From Loxodes magnus (lineage: Eukaryota > Ciliophora > Karyorelictea > Loxodida > Loxodidae): a DNA stretch of 64,000 nucleotides. Shown piece after piece: positions 1 through 12,993 of this stretch. The notes beneath the pieces are model-generated. The model was not told where the DNA came from, searched no databases, and saw only the letters and a list, made by a program, of their open reading frames with translations. Numbering within the stretch: position 1 is the stretch's first letter; the number at the start of each line of letters is the position of its first letter. The stretch covers positions 1 to 64,000 of the forward strand of contig CAMPDV010000690.1 of the NCBI GenBank assembly GCA_946699065.1. Reading direction: 5' to 3'. A program made the translations under genes and the position numbers.

Positions 1-193
1 TAGAAACAAAGGAATTTGTGATAAGCAAAGCGAACAGAAGCAATTGTGCTGAACAAAATTTTTTTGCACGAAAATGGAAGTATGTATAAGAGGAAGAATA
101 TGGAATTATAACCAAGCCAGACAGGAATGTAGAAAGGTAAAACTATCTAAAAAAATAGCAGATGGGAACGCGAAATCATAAAGTTGTAGTGCT
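1..193. other. Left flank outside the tandem unit
   Basis: This stretch does not match the sequence before unit B (about 39150-39244) or before unit C (about 63210-63300), although homology starts cleanly at the AGCAATATAATATAG motif at 194. It is less AT-rich than its surroundings and can be read as a basic peptide in more than one frame. It could be the end of another inserted element or the true edge of the array. I recognise no gene here. Confidence 0.35.
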
Positions 194-1291
194 AGCAATA
201 TAATATAGATTTGTATATAATAATAGAATTAAGTTTTTATCTTTAAATAATCTAGAATAATTTAGGTATTATTAATTTGAAATTATAATTACTAAAATAA
301 CCTAAATAATTAATATTAGTTTGCTATAAAAAGAGAAAGTTATATAAATGTATTTATTACAACTAATCTAATATCTAAATTAAAGAGAAATTAATTAATA
401 ACTAATAAAGCTAAAAGGATAAAATTTTAAGTATTTAATAGACATAATTAAACATATTAAAGCTTATTTTAATAATAAAATTAAATATTACTATTTAATA
501 ATTGTAAGATAAAATTAGTGATACACCATTTATAGTTAGTTTAAATATTTACTTTCTACTACTTATATTTATTACATTTATATATTTTGCTTAGAATCAA
601 CATTAAAATAAATTATATTAGTTTATTATTATAAGAGAGACCTTTATAAATAAAAAGTTTTAATTAAATAGTAGTAAGAAAGTGGACGATTAAAAGAGTT
701 TATCTTATAAATTCTAAAAATACTTTGTTTTAAATAATTTGATGTTTTTTAATATATATTTAAGCTAATTAATAAGAAACTTAATTTTATTTCATTTTTT
801 AATTAGTAAAAAGATTAAAGAAATCATCTTTTTTGATTAAATGTAAGTGAAAAATAATAATCAATAACAGTAGATTTAAAAGAATTGTAATATTTTATTT
901 ATCAATTAAATTAATTTACAAAGAAATAAGGTTTTCTTATTAAGAGTCTTTGATTTAAAGCACAAATAAGTAGTAACTAATAAATGCATATTAAAGTTAT
1001 TATAATAAGGATATAAATTCTTCGTTATAAAACTTTTGAAATAATAAATTATCCTTATATTTAAAAGTAAAAAGATATAAAATAATTAAAATTATAAAAG
1101 CTTTTACACTATTAGTTTAATATCTTGTATTGTTTTAAGACAAAAATAGAAAAATCAATGTTTAAGAAATGAGATATTTATAAATATGTTTAATAAATAA
1201 TTTAATTGTTTAATTGTATTGAAATTAAGTAAGTAAAACTTATTGAGTTATTTTAATTAAATATTTATTGAAGTAAGTTATAAAAATTAAA

Positions 1292-2372
1292 ATGGAGAGA
1301 AAATAAATGGAGAAAAAAGAAAAGCAATTTACTAAAGGTATTTTTTTAAGAAAACTCTTAAGAGCGAGAAGCCACTCTAGGGAAAATATCTCTACTTCAT
1401 TTTAAGTATGAAATTCTGCCTAACTTATGCTACTAAAAGTTAATAAACAAGATCAGTTATGACCAAAGTAAAGGTATTTCTTTAATATTTTTTAGACTAA
1501 GTCCTTACTGACATTTAATTTATTTACTCGGTAGCCATATCAAGTGACCTGAATTGGATTGTATCAAGTTCAGCATATCCTGAAAATAAGATAAAGATCT
1601 GGAATTTCCAGACAGGTACTCTCCTAAGAACTATAACAGGACATACTTCCTCAGTTAACTCGGTAGTAATATCCTCAGACTCTAGCTATATCGTATCAGG
1701 ATTTTCTGACTAAACCATAAAGATCTGAAACTTATAGACTGGTTCTCTCATAAGAACTTTAACTGGACATACTGGTTCAATTTAAATGGTAGTAATCTCC
1801 CCTGACTATAGATATATAGTATTAGGATCTTCTGACAACTCCATAAAGATCTGGAATTTCCTCAATGGTGATCTCCAAAGAACTTTGTCGGAACATACTT
1901 CTAGAGTTAACTCGGTAGTAATCTCCTATGACTCTAGATATATTATATCGGGATCTCGTGATAAAACTATAAAGATTTGGGATTTCTAGACTGGTCAGCT
2001 TGTGCGAACTCTTACTGGGCATCCAGGCTGAGTTTTATCGGTAAAAGTGTCTAAGGATAATAGGTATATAATATCAGGCTCGGATGACAGTACTATTAAG
2101 ATATGGGACTTCTCTTCTAGTTAGTGTATTCGTACTCTTTAAGGTCACGCAGATGTCGTATCAAGTATTCAGTTAAGTGTTGATTCAAGTGTTATATTTT
2201 CTGGTTCTGATGACTATCAAATCAAGATCTGGAACTTTGATAAAGGTGAGTGTATCTAGACTTTATAAGGGCATACAGGATCAATATCTTCTATAGCATT
2301 GAGTGTTGACAATAGATGGTTGGTATCGGGAGGATGGACAATACGATAAGAAAGTGGAGAGTTTCGAGTTGA
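1292..2372 (+). pseudogene. WD40 propeller gene, unit A copy, decayed
   Basis: Homologue of the intact gene at 41166-42249, with the same start context, the same 22-nt intron (1474-1495) and seven WD40 blades. Relative to that copy, two bases are missing in exon 1 near 1372 (CACTCTAGGG against CACATACTAGGG) and one base is missing in the last blade near 2334 (GGATGGACAA against GGATGGGACAA), so the frame is lost twice. The central five blades are well preserved, with GH, SPD-like and KIWNF motifs. A TGA replaces Trp in blade 2 (1726-1728) and blade 5 (2029-2031). TGG is kept at 1555-1557 and 1852-1854, where the unit B copy has TGA. Decay looks recent. Confidence 0.85.
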
Positions 2373-3013
2373 GTAACTTATGATTTGACTTAATTAAATT
2401 TTACGATTAAATATAAGATATTGGTAATGTATTTAAATGAATGTTTAATGTTTGTAATGTTTTTAGTTTTATGAAGTTTTTTTTAATTTATTTAAAATTT
2501 GTTATATTGTTAAATATTCTTGGTTTAAAAAAAAGATTGAGTAATATAGGTTATAGAAATTAGTGAGGTATACTGATTTAAACTGGGTAATGTTTAAAAA
2601 TATTTAAAATATAATTTTGTTAAATGAAAGAATGAAATAAGTTTAAGTTTAAATTTATGCTATAAATTTTATGGATTTATTTTTAGATTTAGTAAAAATT
2701 TAAGTTGAGTATAAATTATCATTTTTTTTGTGAAGTGGTTAAAATATTATTTATAAGGTTAAAGTAAGTTTATAATTTTGATTATTAATTAAAAAATTTA
2801 ATTAAGTATTTTAAATTAAATTAAATTTTGTTTTTTTATTATTTATTATTTATTATTAATTATTAATTATTTATTGTTATTATAAAATTTTAATATTTAA
2901 GTTTAATATTTTTTGTTTCCGATTGGATTATAAAATTTTTTGATATTAAGTTTTTTATTTATCATTATTTTTCGATTTTAGAGTTTAAATTTCATGAAAA
3001 TAAAAAATTTGTT

Positions 3014-3060
3014 TTTTTGCTCAGCGTTTTACACTACCAAAGATATCTGGGACGGAATAA
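3014..3060 (+). repeat. GCTCAGC motif, copy 1
   Basis: About 47 bases: T-run, GCTCAGCG, TTTTACACTACC, AAAGATATCTGGGACGGA, then ATAAA. It lies about 650 bases past the WD40 stop in gene orientation. Close copies lie downstream of the unit B WD40 gene (42987-43031, 43702-43749) and, inverted, downstream of the minus-strand kinase-WD40 gene (17488-17534). The role is unknown. Confidence 0.7.
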
Positions 3061-3510
3061 ATTTAATTATTTCGGGATAAAAATTTAAAAATAGGAATAA
3101 AATTTCAAGAAAAATTCAAAATATAAAAGATTTTTGAGAAAAAATAGGAATTAAAAAATTTTATATTAAAATAGAATTTGGAAATTTTTTTTGTTGAAAT
3201 GGTTTTTTGTAAAAATTAAAAAAAAATTTTTGTTTTTAAGAAAATTTTTTGAAAAATTTTCATCAAAACTTTTTTTCTTTTTTATTTAAAAGTATATTTT
3301 TGATAAGGTTAATTATGTTTGAAATTATAAAAAAAATTTATTGTTTATGCTTTGGAAAAAATACAATTTTTAATTTTGAACATCTTTTTGAGTAAATGAA
3401 AAACTTTGTTTTAAAATTTTTAATATTATAAGAATTTACTTAAATGAAAAGGATCTCAAGAAAAAAGGAGATATAATAAAATAACCATGAAATCGTGAAA
3501 AAATTATCCT

Positions 3511-3558
3511 TTTTTCGCTCTGAGTTATACGCTACAAAAGAATTTCGGGTGGATAAAT
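3511..3558 (+). repeat. GCTCAGC motif, divergent copy 2
   Basis: Reads CGCTCTGAG, TTATACGCTACA, AAAGAATTTCGGGTGGATAAA, and so keeps the spacing and the GG-rich end of copy 1. The unit B counterpart near 44195-44240 has lost the first half. Confidence 0.55.
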
Positions 3559-4977
3559 CCTTTTCTTAAAGGATAGAATTTTAAAAGATTTGAAAAGTTT
3601 TTTAAATGACTTTTAAGAAGTAAAGATAAAAAAATAAATTACAATTTTTGAAGAAACAAAATCAGTAAAATTTTTTTTTATAAGAGGGCTTAAAACTATT
3701 TTTTTAATGGATATTGTAAATTTTTAAAAATAACTAATCTAAAAAGAGCTAAAAAATCTCTTTATAAAAATATGATCAATCAAATAAAAAAAATGAGGTA
3801 AATACATCTGTAATAATAAATTTTATGCCAATTTACAAAGAGTCTAAAAAAAGTAATTAAACAAGGATCCAAATAAAATATCTAACCTAACTATATAAAA
3901 TATAGAAACAAAAATTTATTAATCAAGTTTAAAAATATTCTGCTTTATTATAATAATTATAAAAATATTAAAAATTTAAGATTAGTAAAAGAGTTTTGAA
4001 AAGAGCTTACTACGACTAACTATCTGTTTTTAGTTTGCGAAAAGATGTTAATTTAGAAGAGGAAAACAAGTTTTTAAGAAAAATTGCTATATTAAGTATT
4101 TTTTCTCTTTAAAATTTTTCTCATTCTGTAATATTAAAAGAAAAGCTTTAAAGATAAACTTTCTGATTATAAGCAACTTGAATATATCTACTGTGCATGT
4201 AGAAAATTGATTTTATTTATTAATCTTAAAATTTGAATTTATAATGAAGCTATTTTATTAAAGTTGAAAGCTTTTTAAAAAATAGATTGATTATTTATCA
4301 TATAAAAGCATTTGCTTGTAAACTATATAAATAATTTGAATATATGCAAAATTATAAAAATCTTCACTTTCTTGTAAATTATCTTATATTCCATCTAAAA
4401 TAAGAATAAAATTATATTCTAATATTAAATAATAAGAATTAGCAAAATGAAAGTGTAAATAATTAAGAAATCAATATAGTTTTAATTATATCAAAAAAGG
4501 TTAAAAGCTTTAATCTTTTGTATTAATTAAAATAATATACAAAGTGTAAGTTAATAACTATTATAATTATATCTATAAAAAATGGGAAATATTTCGTACA
4601 ATATAAAAAGAAACATATATACCATAATAAAAGCAAAGCTTCTACTAAGCCGATAATGCTAATAGTGCACAATTTCATAAATGATCTTAATAATGAGCTA
4701 TTTTTTGTTTTATTCTAAATTATTAGACAACTAAATTATAATTTATAATTTAAGCATTTCTTTAATAAATTCTTGCTTTAATATATAATATAGTATGATA
4801 TCAACTAAAAATTGCTAGATTATTTAAAGATTAAAACTTAATTCTTAAAACAATTCTTTTATAAGATAAACAATAATAATATGATATTATAGCCTAAAAA
4901 GAAAATTTTTTCCTGCAAATTGATTTATAAAACAAATCTTAAATTTATATGAGATTAATTGAAAATGAGCAAGAATT

Positions 4978-6600
4978 TGAGGAAATATAAAATAAATAGG
5001 TTATAAGATGCAATATATCGTCAAAAATATTTAGAATCTTTTCTGCAAACTTATCTCCGTCTATTTTAAATGAAGAATTTAGATTTTTGTAAAAAAACTC
5101 TAAGGCTTTTATTAGTCCAAGTGGTAGCTTAACTCTCTTAAATTGATCTAATAAAAGTCTTCTTTCTATTGAGTCAAACATTTTTTCAACATCTATCAGT
5201 GTTGCTATCAATTTAGTCTTACTTTTAGCACTTTTCCAATAGTTATCAATTATTTGTTATATTATTCAAATTTATTAAGTTGTTTATCTATTTTCATAAA
5301 TCCCATTTATGAAGAACTAATCAAATTTCTCTAATAAAGCAGATTGTATAATCTTCTCGTTAAAGCTTTATCATATAGTTTTATAATAATATTAATAAGA
5401 GAAATAGGTATTCAGTTTTTCCAGTCATCTTTATTTCCTTTTTTAAATATTGGAATTACCGACAATGTATTTAATTCCTAAGGATTTATTCTAAATCTTA
5501 ACATATTATTCAGAAAAGAGTGAAGAATTATTAACAAATATTATCCACCATATTTCAGAAATTCACTTTTTATTCTGTCTGGACCAGCTATTTTTCCATT
5601 CGTAATTTCTTTTATAATTTTTTGTATTTCTTGTATGGTAAAAAGATAAAATCCTAATAAATATGAGAGTTGATAATCTTTAATTTCTTAAATACTATAT
5701 TATATTTTATCTATTTTTTAATTACTAAGATTTATTTATTATTTAGTTAGATTAGAATGTTTGTTAAAAATAAATTCTCCCATGATTCAATGGATTTATT
5801 TTTGATTTCTTAATTAAAGTTCATTTAATTATTATTTTAGGCTTTTTAATATTCTTAGTATGTGAAAATATTTCTTTAGCATCTCCATTTAGAAGTAAAA
5901 GTTTCTTTTTTGCTTTATTTTTTTAAATTTTCAATTAAAAAATTTTTACTAAATATATAAGAGACAAAATACAATAATATTTTTATAATACAGCTACTCA
6001 AAAGTTTAAGAGAATGAAAAAAGCTAAAATATATACTAAGCAGTTTCGTATCTTAACCAATTTCCAGTAAACACTTACATTAAGTTGAACAAATAATTTA
6101 GACATGAAATTATCAGTATATATAAGCTTAGAACCCAATCTTTTAATTTTCTAAAATACTTTAAAATCTTCATTATCCTATTGATAATCCCTACTGTATG
6201 TGTGGAGAGTATGGTACATTTTAGCACATTTTTAAATGTATATACTATTCTAATATAAGAGATTGACTATCGTAAAAGATTGGGAATTATGACTTAAGCC
6301 GCTTTATAATATATGATTAAGGACTTATAAACTTCTTTCCAAAGTCTTATTTGAGATTTTTAGATTTATAAATAAAAATATTTCACAAGAAACTTATATC
6401 AAGAAGATTAGAATTATTAGAAATGGAAAAAGCAAAAAGGAAAACATAAAAGAGAGACTATAACAAGAGTAATTAAAAATTGATGAGATCAAAATTATAT
6501 TAAAAAGCATTAAAAACATTTACTAATGTCTATAATTGAAGGAAGCAATTCATGCAGTTATAGATGTCAAAAAACTCTTTTAATTTAAAATTTAAATAAA
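4978..6600. mobile_element. LINE-A fragment with an inverted middle segment
   Basis: Three pieces of a LINE-A relative in mixed orientation. Bases 4978-5053 (+) match 13652-13727 of the full element. Bases about 5058-5935 (-) encode reverse-transcriptase segments, including GPDRIKSE, an IPISL block with TGA at the expected Trp, and LIDVEKMFDSIERR (motif A). Bases about 5943-6600 (+) match the 3' end at about 15790-16450, including the CxC...H...C segment, a TGATGA stop and a 3' stem-loop at 6526-6567. The 5' junction falls at a GAG shared by target and element. The reverse-transcriptase catalytic core between the pieces is missing. It is absent from unit B. Confidence 0.8.
6526..6567 (+). other. 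3' stem-loop of the LINE-A fragment
   Basis: ATGTCT pairs with AGATGT and an inner TATAATTG pairs with CAGTTATA. It corresponds to the 16384-16425 hairpin. Relative to that copy, two C-to-T changes turn two pairs into G-U wobbles, and the stem survives. The CAAAAAACTCTTTTA tail box follows directly. Confidence 0.6.
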
Positions 6601-6895
6601 CAGTTTCATACAATAACTCTATTATTAAATTGATATATTATTACTAAATAGCTTTAATTTATACCATTTATTTTTATAAATAAATATTAAAATTTAGGTT
6701 CTAAAAACTAATTAAATTGCTAATGAAGCCATTTAAAGAATTCTTTATTTAACTATAATTAATAATACATAGATAATATAAAGGAAGAAATATCTAAAAG
6801 GAATTTAAGTTCTAAGTAAACTAAAGAGAACCTTAGCTTTATTACTTTAATAATATAAATTCTAAATGATAGCAAAATATAGTTTAAAATAATCC

Positions 6896-7152
6896 TTTAT
6901 AATAGTAAGATATTAATATTAAAAATACTATATCAAAAATCTAAAATAATTAAATAATTATATGCTAGAATTAATTATCTTTGTATCAATTTAAAACTAA
7001 TAAAGAGGATGCTTTTCATAATTTTGATATGAGTTTTAAATAATTGGTTAACGATAAGCATTTGATTACTAGATTATAAAAATATAAAAGTTCTCATTTG
7101 ATAATTAATGTCTACAATAATTAAAACAATAATTTAGTAAATTAAAAAGTAA
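6896..7152 (+). repeat. Direct repeat, left copy (257 bp)
   Basis: Nearly identical to 22174-22435, which has five extra bases (CTTAG near 22242). The two copies bracket about 15 kb of LINEs plus the kinase gene. The sequence is AT-rich with no coding signal. The right copy ends exactly where unit A regains homology with unit B, while this left copy lies inside the inserted block. Confidence 0.85.
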
Positions 7153-8649
7153 ATATAGTTAAACATATCTTTAGAGATAACTGTATAAAATAAAATTAAT
7201 AAAGAATTATCAATAATTATAAATTTAATGAATGTATAATTTTTAGTTCTAAGTAATATAAGTAATTATAATAATAATCTTAACTAACTTTTATTATATT
7301 TTAAAGTTAACTATAAATTATTAATTTATATATCAAAATGTAATTAAACTTATTATAATTATGTAAAATTAATTATTTTATCATTGTCAGTTATAGAAAT
7401 TTAAATATAAGCCATTATTATTAATTTGCTAATAATAAGAAAATTATACTTACATAAAATATTTAACTATAATTAAATTACTTTATTTCTTTAAAAACAT
7501 ATTTTAACTAAAACTATCCTTTAATATTATAAATGCTAAAAGATTAAATTTTATTTATCCTATCATTTTTATTATTTATATATATCAAGAATTATATTAG
7601 AAAATTTTCATATTTTAGCTTAAAAATAATAAAATAAATGATAATTATTAAAATAATTTAAAAATCTTATTCACTATTTAAAAGTTTAAATAATAAGTAA
7701 TAATAATAAACTATAAGAGTTTAAATATTTTAAATATTGAGACATAATTGTATAATTATTGGCATTTAACCAGGCAAATTAAGCTAAATTTAAAAGTTTC
7801 TATATTTCATTCATGGTTCTCTTTCACTCTCATCTTGATAAAGAATTTTTTAGCTCATTAAATCTGTTTATGGGTTTTTAATATAATCTATTTTCTATTT
7901 ACTCTAGTTCTTAAAATCTCTAATGGTCTTCTAAATATTATTTAAATATTTTTATGTACTTATTTAATTTAATTATCTTATCTTTTGAAAACGATTTCAT
8001 ATAGTTTAATCATATAAAAGTAGTTTTTTACACTATTTTCCATTAATTATTTTAAGTTTATTAAAAAAAATTTTAAATATTTGTAAAAAGATTACACTTG
8101 AAAATGTACTCAAATGTATCAAATTCCTATTTACTTAAGCAAAGTTTATTAAATTGAATTTGATATATCGATGATTCAGTTCATATTAAAAATTATATGT
8201 ATAAGTAATTAGTTTTTAGATTGAAATAGTTTCTTAAATTAGATATCTATTGTATTTAGCGTATATTATTAAAGAGAAAATGTTTTATATATCTTTTATT
8301 AATTTAGCAAATCTTTTTACTGTTGACATGACTGCATTCTTTAAAGGCATTCTTAGAATAAACATTTTTATTTAAATATTGCTATGCTTATTAAACTCTT
8401 TGAAATCATCAATTATAATATCTATTTGCAAATATTCATAAGTAAGCAAGATTTTGATTATCTTGACAACTCTTAATTTTTAATAAATAGTTATCTTACT
8501 TCAGATTTATTTCTTTGCTCTGATTTTGAGAATAAAGATTAAATGGTGTAATTTTTATCTTTTTACTAAGTAGAATTATTAATTAATTACTTAATATGTT
8601 TTTACTATATTTTCATATAGATAATAAGAAAGTTTAGTAGATTTCCCGA
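7153..8649. other. AT-rich stretch, no gene recognised
   Basis: Lies between the left direct repeat and the 3' end of LINE-B. The part nearer 8649 may be the 3' untranslated tail of LINE-B on the minus strand. I see no conserved motif on either strand, and no copy of this stretch elsewhere in the window. Confidence 0.4.
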
Positions 8650-10460
8650 TCAGTTTTCTTGGTCAATATCTGATTCATATTCTTCTTCTTCTTCATCACC
8701 ATTGGAACTTTCAAAGCTTTCATAATTCAATGTATCTTATAAAATTTCGTTATTTTACTCAAGAATTTGTTTTCTTCTTCTAAGTAGCTTTTTATGAAAT
8801 TATTTTATTCTAAAATCAATATGTATTAGTTTTTTTAAGGTTGGAAAATTTTGATTAAGATAAGTTTAATTATATGTCACAAGTTTGAGCAAATCATAGT
8901 TTTTGAAATCTTAAAATTCTTAAATCAAATCTTTTAGAGATTCACATTGTTCAATATGTTAGATTGTATCTAATTATCCACAGTTGCAAAATTCTGAATG
9001 TTTTATTTCGTAATGTCTTTTCTTCAAATCATGCTGAAAATTGTAACTAAAAGTTCTTAGCTTGTAAATTGAAATTATTTCTCTTTTTTTGTTTTTGTTA
9101 ATTGTTGTGTATGTGTAATAAGGAAATTTTTCAGTATCGTTTTTTATTTCTCCGAAATAGAAACTTGTTGTAGACATTTTACTCATCCGATTCACTGAGT
9201 CTTGATAAAATTTCTTTTGTAACTAAGTTTTCACCTCTTTGATAAGTAATTAAGTTTCATTAGTATTTTCTAAATCTATTTAATAGTGTTTGGTCAACTT
9301 CTAAAGATTTTTAAAGTATTGCAAATTATCACTCTTAGATCTATTAAAAAGAAAACTAATATCCGAATCAGGTTGTAATTAAGTTTCTGTTTTTATTTTG
9401 GTATAAAATTTTATGTATTTTGTTGTAATATAATATTCAAATGGTAACCAATTTAAATCTATAAAACATGATTCATTAAAGGTCGCATTCGGACTTTATA
9501 AGGCCTATCTTGCTACTTTTCTTTAGCTCGCATAAATATTATTTTTAATCTTTTTAATTCCTTGGATGATAGATCAAGGGATTACTTCTGAACCATATTC
9601 TACTTTTGGAAGAATAAAAGATCGAAAAATTTGTAAATAGTTTGAAGGTGTAATATTTTTATATTTAGAAAGTTACAAAATAGCGCCATTTACACATTAT
9701 CTATATTTTAAATATATTTCATTGCAATGAGATTTATAGTATTCATGCTCATTAAATTTGTATCCTAAATATGTTATATTTTTAGATTTTTTAATCTCTA
9801 TGTTATTCAAAGTAATTTTTAGGTTAGAATCATTTTATCTTTAATTTTTCTTTAAGAAGCAGATGTACTCGCACTTATCTACATTAATAGTTAACTTTAC
9901 TCATCTAAAAACTTTACAAGTTGCTTAAATCAATGCATTCATATTCGTTTCATCTGAAAATAAGATTAAATCATCCGCCCAAGCCTTAGTAATAAATATT
10001 CGACTACATATTTTAAAACCACGCTTTTTTTAATAAGTTTCAATATATCTTATTACAATATCATAAAAGATTATAGCAAGTATTGGTCCATGAGAACTCC
10101 CTTATAATACTCCGTTATTATAAAGTAAATTTCTAGATAAGGTCCCATCTAAAATAAATCTAACATCTAATTATTTATAAAAAGATTCAAAACTATTAAT
10201 CAATGCTAAAGGAAGCTTTATTCTTCTTAAATGATCAAAAAGTAATCGCCTGTCAATTGTGTCAAACATCTTTTCTACATCTATAAGAGTAGTAATAAGT
10301 TGTTTCTTCTTTCCTCATCTTTTATGCAAATCAATAATTTGTTATAAAGTCCATACATGATGCATAGTTTAATTTTTTTTAAGAAATCCTTTTTATGAAG
10401 GATGTATAATTCTACGTTAATTAACATACTCATAAAGTCTCTAAGTTAATAGTTTGTCAT
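8650..10460 (-). mobile_element. LINE-B: ORF2 C-terminal two thirds, interrupted at its 5' side
   Basis: One continuous minus-strand frame of about 603 codons under the reassigned code, ending at TGA (8652-8650). In order it shows a YDKLL...QKGFLKK thumb-side block, LIDVEKMFDT (motif A), GVLQGSSHGP (motif B), AWADDLILFS (catalytic DD), a TGA-coded Trp before LTIN, YLGY, DLNWLPF, then the LINE C-terminal CxC...H...C segment (FCNCGQLDTIQHIEQC) and an acidic tail. No frameshift is seen in this part. The endonuclease and the fingers region are missing, because the frame is cut at 10460 by the A-run that opens LINE-A. The missing 5' part is not found beyond LINE-A, so sequence was lost or moved. 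Confidence 0.88.
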
Positions 10461-10473
10461 AAAAAAAAAAAAA

Positions 10474-12993
10474 ATGGACGAAATATAGAATTCACTAGTT
10501 TTTAATAGTGACTCTTCTTTAATTAATTTCAAAGAAGCTGCAAATTCATAGGAAAAGCATAGGCAGGTGCATTAAAATCTCCAAACGAAAGATTTGGAGT
10601 AACTACAAATTAAATAAGTAAACCTAATAATGAATTTATTAAGACAACTACTTAAAAATTGTAGTCAAAAACCGGAAAACAAATTCATACACGTCCCATT
10701 AAAACTACTTAGGAACTCTCTTCAACGTGGATATTAATTGTAGCGTATTATGAAAGCGAAATCAACCTATAAATAGATGAACAGATTAACCGCCTAAAAT
10801 AGTACCGCGAAAGATACGAAACGATTAACTAAGAAATCTTTCCAAAAATAAGATATTATCTTAGATAGTTAGAATTCAAAAGATATACCTTCAAATCCTA
10901 ATTAAAATTCAAATAAAGATATCCTTTTATGGTAGTCAAAAATAACATAAACTTAAGATTCATTTTTGAATAATACTAATTAACAATTCTATTAAATTTC
11001 AAATAACGAAATTAATCAGAAATAAAATAATATTACTAATCCTGATAATTCAAATAATCAATATTTACCTGATCTTCAGAGCAAACAACCTTAAAATTAA
11101 ACTGCTGATTTAAGAAATGTAATATAAAATCAAATAATTAATTAGTCTAATGAGGATTTATTTACCTTAGAAATAAAAGAACTTAAGCATAATATATAAA
11201 GACTTATAGATAAGAACCAATAATTAAATGAAATGCTAATTAATATAAAAGCAAAATATGAACGAGATATTGAAATATTGATAAGTAACTAAGAAATATC
11301 CAAAATATATTATAAAACTTATATAAATAAAATTTATTAGAAATATAAACTATTATAGTACAATTTTTAATCAATCAAATCTGATATATAGCAATATCAC
11401 AAAAAAATGTTATCAAAATAACTAGTTCATAAAATTACTTAAACAAATTTCTCCACTTATTACAGTAACTAAATAGTTTAAACAGATGAAATAATTAGTA
11501 TAGTTCAAGAAATTTAGATATAATAGAAATACTATGAGAATTAAGTCAATTCAATAGATGAAATATAATCTAATTAAGAGATTCAAATTGAAGCCAATGC
11601 TAATTAAAGCTTTACTTAAGCTTAAATGATAGGAGTAAATAATTCACTATGTCAAAACTTTAATAAAATTAGAAATTTTACTTAGATTGAAATAGATAAC
11701 TTTCTAAATAAAACTTAGCAAGGATATCAATAGACTATATTAGAATAGAACTAATATTTACTTCAACAAATTACCTAATAAAAAATAATAACCGAAATTT
11801 AACTCCAAGAGTTATATTCTTAATATTAAAAATTATAAAACTAAAATAAGTAATTTATAGATTAAGAATAGAAAGCTTAAATGGAAATTTTAACTTTTAA
11901 AATCGAATTAGATAAGTAAAGATAATAAAACTATGAAATAAATATAGCTTTTCAAAATTAAATTCTATTAAAAAATAAGGAAATTCAAATGTATAAAGAA
12001 TTATTTTAGAAGAAGTAATTTTTAGATACATAAACTTAGACATTATATGGAAATATTTAAACAAATGATAGTATTATCTAAACAGATAATATAAATAAAT
12101 AATAAACAGCTTTTTTGTGTCAAAAATTTACTCAAACAAGTATAATCAAGCAAGACAAGTTAATGTAAACTTAAAATAATTAATAGAAAACATCAACTAA
12201 TGCTATTATAACATAACATAATAACTAATACTGTCAAGTTAAATTGCCAGATGAAGATTTTGTTTTACTATAGCATTAATATCACTAACTCAACTTAAAA
12301 TTCATTTAAAGTACCCAAAATATGTAGACACTTGAGATAAAAATAGAAGAGTTTTAAAAACTTAATTAAAATTTGAAAACAGATATATTTAATTATTCTA
12401 CTAAAAGATGACAAAAATATTAATAAAACTAAACAGATTCGATCGATGCTATTTATCAGAATTAAACCTTATCTTACAATATTAATCTTAATATTCTTAA
12501 AAGGAAACATGAAGAAGAAGATAAAACAATTCCACCAGCAAAACGTATGAGTAAACATAATAATAAAAAAGAGTGCGATTAAATAATATGTTATTTCAAT
12601 CTGACTAGTCTATAACTTTAAAAGTTTATTAAATCCGAAACTTGAAGAAGTCTATAGTACGAAATGTACAATATATAAGGTAGATATGTCACAGTTACTT
12701 AAGATTTAGAATAAGGTACATGTGATAGTGTGAAAAGTAAAATTGATATAGATAGAAAGCTACTTAAAAAATATACGACGTAAGTAATATATATTTTGAT
12801 ACAATATTTTCATTAACATCCTGAGTATGGAAAAAGATTAGTACATATTTAGATTAACCAATAAGGATAGAAAAGCATTTGCATTTACGAAAGTAGTCTA
12901 CCTGCAGGATCGGAAAAAATTAGAAAGGACTAATAAATTTAAAAATAAAGATGGGACATATAGATATTAATGGAATAGCGAGCAAGTGCTTGA
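10474..12993 (+). CDS. LINE-A ORF1 protein, Gln/Asn-rich, probable RNA-binding
   Basis: Frame of 839 codons plus stop with only two internal TGA (in AKR-W-QKY and SET-W-RSL contexts). That is far below chance for this composition, which argues that the frame has been protected. The N-terminus is MDEIQNSLVF. Most of the first 650 residues is rich in Gln, Asn and Ile with coiled-coil-like stretches. A basic patch (LKRKHEEEDK...PPAKRM) precedes a more globular C-terminal 150 residues. No zinc knuckle is visible, unlike the short ORF1 elements at 39365 and 46082. The ATG follows 14 A residues, and the stop TGA (12991-12993) overlaps the ORF2 start by 43 nt. Family logic suggests an RNA-binding chaperone of the retrotransposon particle. 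Confidence 0.7.

Larger units (their letters stand above)
2373..4977. other. AT-rich 3' flank of the WD40 pseudogene, no gene seen
   Basis: Very AT-rich, matching 42250-45860 in unit B. It holds two copies of the GCTCAGC motif, long T and A runs and scattered TTATTATTTATT repeats. I see no conserved protein in any frame under the reassigned code. The last 180 bases (about 4800-4977) diverge strongly from unit B, just before the inserted block begins. Confidence 0.6.

Noticed and set aside
1786-1989. Short standard-code WD40 ORF treated as a gene
   Set aside because: It is only the part of the seven-blade gene that happens to lack TAA, TAG and TGA codons.
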